DNA of 64,000 nucleotides from Desmodus rotundus. Its lineage: Eukaryota > Chordata > Mammalia > Chiroptera > Phyllostomidae. Positions 54,301-64,000 of the stretch are shown here, one piece after another. The notes beneath the pieces are model-generated. The model searched no databases, had not been told where the DNA came from, and saw only the letters and a program-made list of their open reading frames with translations. Location of the stretch: contig NC_071393.1 in NCBI RefSeq assembly GCF_022682495.2, positions 115,460,239 to 115,524,238 of the forward strand, written 5' to 3'. How positions within the stretch are numbered: position 1 is the stretch's first letter; every line of letters begins with the position of its first letter. The translations under genes and the position numbers were made by a program.

Positions 54301-54783
54301 TCGTCACGCAAGCCGGTCCCTGCGGACACCACGTTTCGCTCAGGCGGAGGAGGAGCAGCCGCCGCCACTGGCCCCGCGGATGGGGAGGGTTTTCCTGCCG
54401 GGGCCGGGGCCGGGGCCGCGCCCGGGTGGGCGGGGGCCGCGCGCGAGCTGCGTAGCTGCACAAACACGCCGGCGGGTTGGCGCTGCACACGCAGCTGCGA
54501 CAGGGGGTGCGGGTCACGGCGGGGCGGGCTGCGGAGCGGCCAACGCAGGTCCACACCCACGCACACAAACATACACTCGCTCAGCAGCCCAGGCCGCAGA
54601 AGTTAACGCGCCGCGCCCTCCGCAGCCCCGCGCCCCAGCTCAAGGCCGCGCCTGCAGAGCTGCAGCCCGCGCGCTCCGCCGCCACCGCTTGCACGCAGCC
54701 CGGGGTCTCTGGGCCGCCGCGCCGCGGCGGGCTGCGCCTGGCCTCCTGCAGGCCTCGGCCGCCGACCCGGCAGCCCCACTTAC

Positions 54784-55135
54784 CCGCTCCTGCCCAAGCT
54801 CCGGCATCGGCTGTCTCTTTTCCGCCACGGGCCGCCGCCTTCGGTCTCCTCTCAGACTCCAGCTGCCTGCACGCACTCCTCGATTTTAAAAACAAACAGG
54901 CGCCGCCGCCTCCCCGCGGCGCTCGCAGGGCTTCCACCAGCCGGCGCCTCTCGAGGCTGGGAAGTTTACTGGCGGGGCCCGAGAGGGACACGCGGGCTGT
55001 CACCTCTCCCTGGCGGCACAGGAGCCTCGGCGCACCCCGCGCCGGTGGTGTCCGCCTCGCGATCGCTCTCTCTCCCTCCGTGTCACCCCCAGCACTGCGA
55101 TGCAGTGTCAGGATTGCACTGCTCTGACTCATCGG
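54784..55135 (-). other. MIDEAS: Probable MIDEAS non-coding first exon
   Basis: The donor GAGCGG|GTAAGT at 54784/54783 is the best 5' splice site in the island on the gene strand. The upstream edge is set only by the end of CpG-dense sequence and is approximate. Alternative first exons are likely (another donor-like CAG|GTAGAG lies near 54150). Confidence 0.5.
55125..55131. promoter_or_regulatory. MIDEAS: AP-1-like site
   Basis: TGACTCA (TGAGTCA on the other strand), a perfect AP-1 core, near the inferred MIDEAS start. Confidence 0.4.
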
Positions 55136-58100
55136 TTGAGCTCACAGCTTGAAAAAAAAAAAAGAGCGAGGGCGAGAGGCAACAGCGCAGGAGGAGGACT
55201 CTGAGGTGCTACAAAGGATTGCACAACTCGCGGCTGGGAGCGCGGAGCCCCAGCGGCCGGCCGGCGCGCGCGGCACGGCGGCGAGCAGGAACCAGCTCTA
55301 CCACTTCATCAGCACGACTGTCTCGGGTCGGCCTCCCCACTCGCAGGCCCAGCACCGCCCACTTCCTGCGACCAAATAAGGCCAGCGAAGGCGTCTTCAA
55401 ACCTCCGGGCGGCTGGCCGTGGCTGGGGATTTCCAGCAGACCTCACCTCCACTGTGGAGTCCGTCTCCACCCTCCCTCGGCCCAGGCCGGCGCCCCACGA
55501 TGGCTTTGCTGGAACAGGCCACGCGGCTCGCTCCTTTCACACCAAGGTCAGGAGGAGACGGTGACGAAATGTTTGGAAATCCTTCGGGCCTGCCAGGAAA
55601 GTGTGTGTGTGGTGTTGGGGAGGACACAAGTCGCTTTCTTCCACCAAGAATTATTCTCTGGTTTTGGACATGGCAAATCATGCGCAGTTCTCTCCAAGGC
55701 ACTTTATTAACAGTCTTCCCAAGTTTCACTTTTGGCTCATCAGCATCCTAGTGGTGTAGAGGTTGTTGAGAAACTGGCCCTAGCACTTATAAATGACCCA
55801 CGTCTCAATTACTTAGGCGATGAAAAGCTTCTGGGTTTAATTCTAGCAACTGAGGCCAGAGTTGGGGCAGCTTTTCACTGCGCGCCCATATTTCTCCTAC
55901 CTTCCCCACTGTGCCCCTGAGCCCTCCCTGCCTGGCTGCTGGAAAGATGGGGAACATTTTTGCTACACAGGAGGTTCTTGCTGACCCCCCACATTCAGTG
56001 GTGTTCCAGAACCAAGAGAAAGTCCAGGGGTGGGAGCCCTGTTTTTCCTTGTTCCTTCCATTTCTGTTTTTGTTTGTTTTTTCCAAGGAAATGAGTCAGA
56101 CGGAGATCTACCTTTGAAGGGGGGAAAAAATACCCTGAAGAATAAACTATGTTCTGGCAACCACTATCCCCCTGTGGCCAGTCCTGACAAGTAGGTGCAT
56201 CCCCTGCTTTCTCAGGGAGAAGGGGAGGGACAGCAGAATGAGAGTCTCACAGGCCCCCTGAGCCTGCAGGACAAGAGCATCGCCCCCTCCCTCGAAAACC
56301 CCACACTTGCTCCTAAGGGTCGTGACCTTTCTGTCTGTCCCCTTCCACCCTTTGCTGGCCTGAGCACGTGTATGCATTGACCTCACACCCCACCCAGGAG
56401 GAAAGGGGCTCCTCTGCACCCTGCTATGACCGATATGTCAAAGTAACAACAAAACAGTTGTATCTGCAAAATATAGTTATGCCAGGGGACTGGACTAGAT
56501 AGATGACCTCTTGAAATGCCTTCCAGTTTAAAACCCATGATTCTGTGATTATAAAGAGTGAATGGAAGAGCTGGGGGAGTTGCCTCCAGAAGGAAAAGCC
56601 CAGGCTCTCATTTAGCATCTGCTGTGTCGGTGTTGTTCATGACATTCCCAAAGCTCGTGCCCCACACTGCTTCACAGCCCTGCCCATGCAAGAGCTTTGT
56701 TCCTCCTGTGTCGTGGATATGAGTGCCGAGGTGCAGAGAGGTTAAGTGACTACAGAAGATCCCGGGCACATCAATCGGTTGTCACCTCTCTGCCCCTATT
56801 CCCATCTACCCTAGAGGAAAGGCAGAGTCTAGCCCCAAGTACAGGCTAGACTCTCAAGCAGAGGCTCAGTGTAAAACCTTTTTTATTTTCTACACTTGCC
56901 TCATTTCTTCCTTCTCACTGACACTTCATCCAAGGGAAGGAAGCAAAAGCAAAGCCACTTGGTCTCCAGTGCCCACTGCTGCCAAGTTCCTCTGTAGGTC
57001 TCTGGCCATGGTGACCTTCCTCTAGAGCCTAGTCCCTAAAGCTGACCTTGGGCCTAGCCCCTTGAGCGAGCCCCTGAGAGCCAGTGCAGACCTGCCCAGG
57101 GATGTTCCCAAGCAGCCAGGAAACCCAGCTGGGGAGGCACATTCCTAGAAGAGCCTGCCACCATGCAGCCAGGGCCCAGCCTCCAGGGAACAAGTTGGGA
57201 GCAACTCCAAAGGGCACTCCCCAGCCTAGTCCCGCCAGGACTTCCTCTCTGTCCCACGCTGGGCTGCTGCGCCTGACCCAGGGAGCCTCGCAGGGGAGTA
57301 GAGATGGGTGGCAGGATGCCTGAGAGCAGAAGTCAGCGACCTGGAGGAGCTCTGTTCATGTTGGAGCAGCTTATCCCTTCACCCCAACTAAACTCTCAAA
57401 TGCAGGCCACCTCAGAAAGGAAGGGAGGGAAGAAAGAGGGGCTCTGCTCAGGGGGGTGTGCAGGGGAGGATGGCTCAAGACTGTCCCAGGTGGCCCCTGC
57501 CTGGCAGGGAAAGCCTACCTCTCAAAGGCAGGCAGATGAAGATGTTTCAAGAAAGCTGCGGCTGTTCCGGGAAAGCCCTGGAGGTCAGTTTTGCTGCAGA
57601 TATGACAGTGCAGAATCACTGACATGTGAAGTGAAAGTTTTGGTTTTAGAAGCTCCAGCCCTTCCTGCAGGCTTCTGGGGCAACCAAGAAGGGTGCCCTT
57701 TGGGGAAGGAAAAAAAGAGAGAGAGAGAGAGAGATCTCACCCAAGGAGTGAGCTTTCCCGTACCTTCGACCTTCATAAACTGCAGAAAAGGGAGGAGTAC
57801 AGAGTTCCAGTTCCCAGGGAGAGTGTCTGCTGAGAAACACTCCAGGAAGCAAAGCACCCTAGATAGGGTTTCAAACTCTGGGTCCCGGTGAGGGTAGAAC
57901 ATGGCCTTAGAGAGGCTGCCTGGGACTGCACGAGCTCTCTGGACTCTGCTCCGAGTGACACACCCACCCAAGTGGCCAGCACCAGTTTCCCCTTTGGCGA
58001 CAGCCTGAGACCATTAAGAAACTTCCAATAGTGAACTTTGTGGTATGTGAATTATATCCCCAAAAAGAGGGGGATAAAAGCTTCCAGGGAAGCCAGCTCC

Positions 58101-59494
58101 TCACCACCTACCCACCTCCATTAACTTTCTGATGCTATCACTCGCTATTTAAAAGATGGTTTTCCTTCTTCCCCAGACTTCCTGTCCTTTCTCCATTGTC
58201 CCTTCTCTGTCAGGACTTTTCCATCGAGGCCAGCGCACATGGTGTGTCTAAGTGAGTGATCAACCTTTGCAGGGGTGTGGAGAATTAGGGGTACAAACAC
58301 TTGAGGAAATCACAAGCCCACAATGCTGGGACGGACTTTGGGTCCTGCCTAACTAAAGCTAATGAGCTGTGTGATCTTCTCTAAGCTCATACCAGATGTA
58401 CTGTTAAGTATTTGTTAACAAGAACAATGAAAGAATGCCCACCTTCTAGGGACGTGGGAGAATCACAGGACAAAACACCGCCTTATGACTGCATCATGCC
58501 TTGTTCATATAAGAGGTTACAATTATTTTTCTTTCTAAATCCCCTTCTCCCTAAACCAGCTTCTTCTCCCTTTCAAGAACCTCATCCAGGCAAGATTTTT
58601 CTTCTTCCTCTGTAAAGAACCTGGGTCCACCCTATCAGCCCTCAGGGTGACCCTCTGCTGGGCTCTTCCCAGAGGGACTCTCCAGGATTGACTCAGCGTC
58701 CCTTCCTGGTGCCCCTCCAAGGCTTCTCTTAAAGTCCCTGCTTTTTGTGACCTTTCCACCAAGCTTTTCCACAGTGCTGCCTACCCAGCCTGAACAGGGA
58801 CACTCCTCTGATGGCTGTGCCTTCTCTTTTTGCCATGTCCTTTCTGCGTAAGGAGGAGCCTGAAACTTAATGGGTATAACCATCAAGTCAAGCCATTGCA
58901 TGCTGAGAAGTCCCTGCACTGTCTTTCACCCTTGAAAACCCAGGAGACCCTCCTCCTCAGTTCACATTTACTTCACCTGTTCTGGGGCAAGGCCAGGCCC
59001 GCCACACCAACCTACAGCTGTCTGCACCTCTTGGCCCTCCCACCTACACCCCCAACACCTACTTCTCTTGCGGGCTTGGGCCAGGTTCTGAGTGCTTTTG
59101 TCAGGCCTGAGAGGGAGCTTCTGCAGATGTCCCCAGTTGCTGCTGTCACTCTGGGAGAGACGTCTGGCTGGGCATAGGGAAAAGGACAAAACAGGTGTGG
59201 CTGCCAGGCAGGGCCACGAGGACAGAAACGCCCTTTCTTCAGAGCCAGATCTGCCAGCTTCCCAAGGGCCTCGTTTCATTTCAGCACAGTTCCATGCCCA
59301 CCCCCCGCCCACAGACCTGACCCAGACAGACTTCTCCACTAGCTGCTTTCTGGAGCTCCACTTCCATACCTGTGGCAGTGGGCCAGGAGGAACGGGACCC
59401 CTGAGATCCAATGGGATGTACCCGAAAGCATTGTGTTTAAATGAAAACAAATACTAGTACATCACACACTAGATCCCAAAATTCACATTCATGG

Positions 59495-59660
59495 GAGTGC
59501 ACAGGTTAAAAGCACAAACTGAGACCCGAGTCCAAATCTTGGCTCACACTAGCTCGATGACCGAAGTACTTAACCACTTGGTTTTATCATCTGCAAAATG
59601 GGGATGATAAGAGCTTAAAACAACATCTGGCACACGTTAGGTCTTTTGTAAGTGTCGCCT
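59495..59660 (+). repeat. MIR SINE
   Basis: MIR in sense: GTTAAAAGCACAAACTGAG, AATCTTGGCTCACACTAG, CATCTGCAAAATGGGGATGA, CATCTGGCACACGTTAGG. Confidence 0.75.
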
Positions 59661-60165
59661 ATCATTTTGTCTCATCTCCTAACTGCTCTCCCTGCTTCTA
59701 GTCTTACACACTTACCATCCACACTGCCATCAGAGTGATCACATCTCTCTTCAGTAGCTCTTATTGTCTACCGAAAAAAGCCGACAGTAGCAGCCAGCAA
59801 GTTAGGCACTTACACTTCCGGCATGATCCCGCTCTGCCCTACTTTCCAGCCTCAGGCCCCTCCAGCCAGACAACCTGAAGTTCCCCAAGACGCCTGCATT
59901 CCCATACATGCTTGTCCTCCCTCCACCTTTATCCACAGGCTAAACCCAGACCCTGATCTCCCACCAGACTTGAGTTGAATGGCAGCTCTTCCAGGAAGCC
60001 TTGCTGGATGCCTCCAAGCAAAGGCAGGACACTGGAGCATATACTGTGCCATCTCCCTGCTAGGATCAGGGCCTCCAAAGGGCACAGCCTAGATTTTACT
60101 CACCCTGTAGCCCCGGTGCCTGCACATGGTGGGTGCTCAGCGAGTGCTTGCTGACCAGTGCACGG
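59660..60165 (+). repeat. L2 LINE fragment
   Basis: L2 3' end in sense: CTCTTCCAGGAAGCCTTGC, CTGTAGCCCCGGTGCCTG, CATGGTGGGTGCTCAGCGAG. The order matches the L2 consensus tail. Confidence 0.7.
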
Positions 60166-60769
60166 ATAAAATGATGTATGTGAAGACTGGAAGTGAGCAA
60201 TACAATTTAACAGATTATTATTACTGCTTTTATTACTATTCAATTTCTTCCATTCTAAAATGCACCTTCCCCCATTTTAACATCTCTCAAATCCGGACGC
60301 ATCTTACAACTGAGAGAACGTGCCGTGGCTTCATTAGCGGCATTGTCTTATTCACAGCTGCACGTAAAATAATGGTGCATCTCATAATTGCGGGCTTCTT
60401 AGGGTCAGTGGTGTACGGTGTTTTCACTGCTGTTGCTACTTCTACTCCCACCACTGTTACTACATTGAAGCTTGATCTCCTGGGTTCTGGGGTCTACAGG
60501 TCAAAGTCCACAGCGCTGAGAGCCCCCATTACTGGAGCTGAGTACTGGGCTCAGTACCGAGTACCCAGTACTGTTGCACAATCAAGTTCTCATAAAATGA
60601 CCTGCAATTTCCCAGGATCAGAAGGTTGCCTGTGTCTAGACACCACTGGGAACTCCCATGAAAACAGGCCAATGTGATATGGAACAAGCCCTGGACTGGG
60701 AGTCCAAAGAGTAAAGTTCTAAGCCTGGTTCTACATCTCATCGTCTGGATGACCCCACGTGGGACCTGT

Positions 60770-60950
60770 CAACACATTTATTGAGCATCTACTAAATGCC
60801 CGACATGATGCCAGCCCACTGGATCCACACAGCACCCTGAGAGGAGGCCATTATCCCCATTTTATAGTTAAGGAGGCTAAGCTTCGAAAAGGTTCCACAC
60901 CTCTTCCAAGGTCATACAGATGGAGTTCGACTGCTGGACTCCCTCCGTCC
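60770..60950 (-). repeat. MIR SINE
   Basis: Reverse MIR: TTATTGAGCATCTACTAAAT, CATTATCCCCATTTTATAG, CCAAGGTCATACAGATGG. Confidence 0.75.
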
Positions 60951-61899
60951 TTCTCCCTGCCCGATGAGGACACTCTCTGGGCTTGTGCTCTCCCAGGAAG
61001 GAAGTCAAATGAAGAGTCACAGACTGGAGGATCACAAGCCATTCTCACCCCCCCGGATATATTTTATTTGATTCATGCAACATGTTTTTATTTTAACTGA
61101 CTCAAGTTTATTGTCAACATTTTTAAAAACCAGGAGATTTAAGCTAAAAGAAAATCAGGATTTCTGGTTTGTCATGAAAAAAAAAAAACCCTGGAACACT
61201 GGCCACACGGAGGAGCCTCCCTTCCTGGGGGCAGAGCGGAGTATCCGTGCCAAGGGAGCAGCATTACGACGGGGCCGGCGCTCCAGCCACAGCAGCACTA
61301 TGACGGGACTCACACAACCCAACTTCCCCAGGTCCCACCCCTCCCGGGGCCACAGGTCACTGTTGTTGATCATCTCACCTGTGCTCTTTTCATACCCATG
61401 GCCAGCCTCTGTCACCGAGATTCCCCTGGTCCCTACAGGCCTTTGAGTGGGTGCCCCTCAGACCAGATGAACTCCAGTGCCCTCTCCAGCCCTGGCAGCC
61501 TGCGGCTTCTCCCAGAATCTCTCCAGGGAGGTCACATTATGAACCTACTTTGGAACCACTTGGTAGTCCCTGCCTCGAATGTACTTCCTCTTTGGCCTCT
61601 GTCATGGAGCCCCCAGGGTCCGCCCCTCACAGCAGAGGTTCTCCCTCCCCACCCCCTACAGCATGGCCCCACAGTCAGAGGGCAGAGGGCCAGAGTGGCT
61701 GCCTGGTGGGGTACCCAGCAGGTGTGGAGGTGGCCAGGGCCCTCTGGGGGAGGGAGCAGTGAGGAAGGCAGGACTGTGTTTCCCAACAGAAAAGAGGCTC
61801 AGGGACATAGATGGAAGTGGGGCAGCACCTCAGTGACAGAAGAGGAGCGTGGTCTGACACACGAGGAAATACAGCAAGTCATCTAGAGGGAAAATGGAC

Positions 61900-62470
61900 A
61901 GTCTCAGCAGCAATTTAAGAAATGCAAATTAGAACACCATTCAGGATCCACTGTGGCCAGAGTCAGTGTGAAAATAAGTAAAAATAAATTAAGCAAGCAA
62001 GCTGCTGTCAGCAAGGCCGCCAGTACACAGCTGCCCCGACACTGCCGCGCTGCTGTGAACTGCTCAAGCCTTTCTCCAACGCGGTTCGGCACTGCGCTAC
62101 AAGAGTTTAACAACTGACCGGGTAATTACGGTCGGAGGACCAGATCCCAAGAAAATAACCTAAAATACCACCACAGAGGAATTTTCACAAAGATGCTCAA
62201 TCACCTGCTGAAATGCATTCAGGCCACGTCATGGCATGTGTGATAACAGAATGAAATGTGGAGGGGCTCACACGTGGAAACACTGACAAAACCGTCTGAT
62301 GCAATGTTCACTGACAAAACCGGCACAAAGCTACCACAGACGTGAACTTAGAAAGTATGTTAGGACTTCCACAGAGATGCAGGCAGCAATCAGAAGAGAA
62401 CCTGAACCATGTGAGTTGCTAAGGTGTAAAGTTTACTCTGTGAAGCTGGAAAAGATGGTTTAAATCACAA
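61900..62470 (+). mobile_element. Heavily decayed L1 fragment
   Basis: Scattered L1 3'-ORF2 text: AATTTAAGAAATGCAAATTA, then CCAAGAAAATAACCTAAAAT, AAAGATGCTCAAT and so on. No frame is open; the call is by pattern only. Confidence 0.45.
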
Positions 62471-64000
62471 TAATGATGATGATACTGATGATGTTAGGGC
62501 CATTGAATAGGATTTCCTCCTCTGGGGTAAATGTACCCCAGCCCAGGTCCTAGCGGACGGACAGGGAGGCCCAGGCTCCTGATGTGAGGAGGAAGGAGGA
62601 AGGAAAGTAAATCAGGAGAGGAGGGGTTATGACTGTGGGCAGGAGGGCCCCAGAGCTTCCCTTATCAGAAGAGCTCTGAGAGGCACCTCTCGCCAAAGAA
62701 ACAAAGTTACACACGTAAACCCACGCCACCTAACCTTCAACGTCCTGGGTGCTAACTCTTACTGCTGCATATGTGCTCTCAATTTTACTAATACCTCATT
62801 TCAGCAACTTCGGAGGTGACACCAGGGTTCTTTGTGGGCTAGCCTAGGAACCCAACCACCATTTATAGCATTGTTTCTATGGAAATGTGTTTCAAGCTTC
62901 AAGAAATTGAGCTGCTGACAACCCTGGGGCAAGCACGTGGTCTCTAAATTAGGGAACTGAGAAGAACAGTTATTGCTGGGTCCTGGGCTCAGGAAGACAG
63001 CTTGTTACTTAGATTCACTAGCAAAGATTCATTGAAGTAGGCCTGAGATCACTGCAGAGGGCAGGAATGGGATGAGAGTGGCTAGGAATGAACTTGAGTT
63101 TCTAGGGAAGCACATGGACGTCCCCACCCAGCCTCCAAACACACACCCCAGCATGCATGTCTTAGAAAACGTGGAACTGGCCTTGGTACCCCTCGTGAGT
63201 ATCCAGGCGAGCTCTGATCCCACACGCTTTCCAATTTCTCTCCGATCCTGGCAAAACTCCAGTCCCAAGGCCCTATTTCAGTCCAATCTGGGAACAACAA
63301 CAAAAACAATCTCCAAGTCTTTGACAGCTCTGGAATTCGGCCTTAGCAGAGATATGCTCGAGATAACCAGGGCACCAGCAGGGCCTGGCCATCTCTCCAC
63401 ATGCACTCTGCTGCAGCGGTCTGCTCTGCAGGCTCCAACCTGCCCACACGCCAGGCCTGCCCAGGGCTCTCCAGCCCTCGGGACTCCAAACAGCACCTGG
63501 GAGCATCTCCTGCCCTGACTGGTGCCGGTCACAGGGAGGGATGACGTGGGCCCTCCAAACAGACCCTGCATACGTCAAGAAAGCTCCCCACTGAGAAGAA
63601 AAGGCTACGCACACAGAGGCACACCCAAGGGGGAGTCGTGGGTGAAAAGGCTGTTCTTTGGGTGTCCCAAGGCTCGGATGCGAGAAAGTGGTCAGAAGAG
63701 GATCAGCTGCTCAGCCACAAGGCCAGAGCTGCAGCTGCAAGTCCCAGCAGAGCTCACGGCAAGATGGGAGGTCAGATGGCCCTCCCGCAAAAGCCAGAGG
63801 TAGACTGGATGCATGTGGGGGGCTTGCTGAGGCTAACACTATAGGGCAACTCCAAGTTTCAATGCCATAATAAATATGTACAACACTGGAAACACCCAGA
63901 CAGTAATTCACTAGGGCACCATCTGGTTTAGGCAGGGCTGCAGGAGGTCAGTTTGCAAGGCACATCCTTCCTGCTGCCTGTTGAACAGCAGAAAAGAGAA

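Larger units (their letters stand above)
35673..54783 (-). other. MIDEAS: MIDEAS intron 1 (5'UTR intron)
   Basis: It runs from GTAAGT at 54783-54778 to the TCTGCAG acceptor before 35672, about 19 kb. It contains several MIRs, an L2 (39950-40430), an L1 fragment with a nested Ves SINE (43500-44525), an older SINE (49172-49399), a nested DNA transposon (50151-50763), four simple-sequence tracts, and one candidate exon (45969-46087). I recognise no known protein-coding gene on either strand. Confidence 0.7.
54000..55420 (-). promoter_or_regulatory. MIDEAS: MIDEAS CpG-island promoter
   Basis: Very GC- and CpG-rich from about 54.0 to 55.4 kb, without TATA box. An AP-1-type TGACTCA lies at 55125-55131, near the probable start. 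A GGGGCC triplet repeat lies at 54400-54417. Plus-strand and minus-strand long ORFs here are GC artefacts. Confidence 0.75.
55420..64000. other. Intergenic region upstream of MIDEAS
   Basis: No exon or ORF with coding character is recognised on either strand. It contains MIRs (59495-59660 +, 60770-60950 -), an L2 (59660-60165 +), a decayed L1 patch (61900-62470) and a short GA repeat (57714-57733). An unplaced, repeat-like segment lies at 61080-61410. Distal regulatory sites cannot be judged by eye. Confidence 0.6.

Noticed and set aside
54206..55127. Long overlapping plus-strand and minus-strand ORFs (about 180-290 codons) in the 54-55 kb region
   Set aside because: Stop-poor because of very high GC; Ala/Arg/Pro-rich in all frames, no conserved domain; the region is a CpG island.

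Overview
The window is mammalian nuclear DNA, most likely from a yangochiropteran (probably vespertilionid-like) bat. Evidence for a bat: several tRNA-derived SINEs of the Ves type, a young 5'-truncated L1 with a bat-type 3' end flanked by a 13-bp target-site duplication, and a short hAT element carrying a second, TA-flanked miniature transposon. The gene order DNAL1 - PNMA1 - MIDEAS matches human 14q24.3 as I remember it.

Layout: positions 1-4890 hold the last intron and last two coding exons of DNAL1 (+ strand, outer-arm dynein light chain 1). Its 3'UTR may run to about 9.7 kb. PNMA1 follows on the minus strand as one intact, intronless 353-codon gene (11375-12436) with a CpG-island promoter at 12.4-13.3 kb. 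DNAL1 and PNMA1 therefore converge tail to tail. MIDEAS (ELMSAN1), scaffold of the MiDAC histone deacetylase complex, occupies about 13.94-55.1 kb on the minus strand: a 3.4-kb 3'UTR, twelve coding exons between 17384 and 35425, a 19-kb first intron and a GC-rich promoter with a likely non-coding first exon near 54.8-55.1 kb. I resolved every MIDEAS splice junction by eye; all twelve coding exons join in frame to 1,101 residues with an ELM2 domain, a SANT domain and a C-terminal C2H2 finger. From 55.2 kb to the end I see only intergenic sequence with old repeats.

The three genes do unrelated jobs (ciliary motility, a domesticated gag-like protein, chromatin deacetylation) and are neighbours by synteny only. 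I found no undescribed multi-gene system. The points most worth a second look are the nested DNA transposon at 50.15-50.76 kb, a short inverted copy (template-switch-like) inside a SINE at 21.78-21.82 kb, a candidate unannotated exon in MIDEAS intron 1 at 45.97-46.09 kb, two mini-uORFs ahead of MIDEAS, and several unusual simple-sequence tracts.
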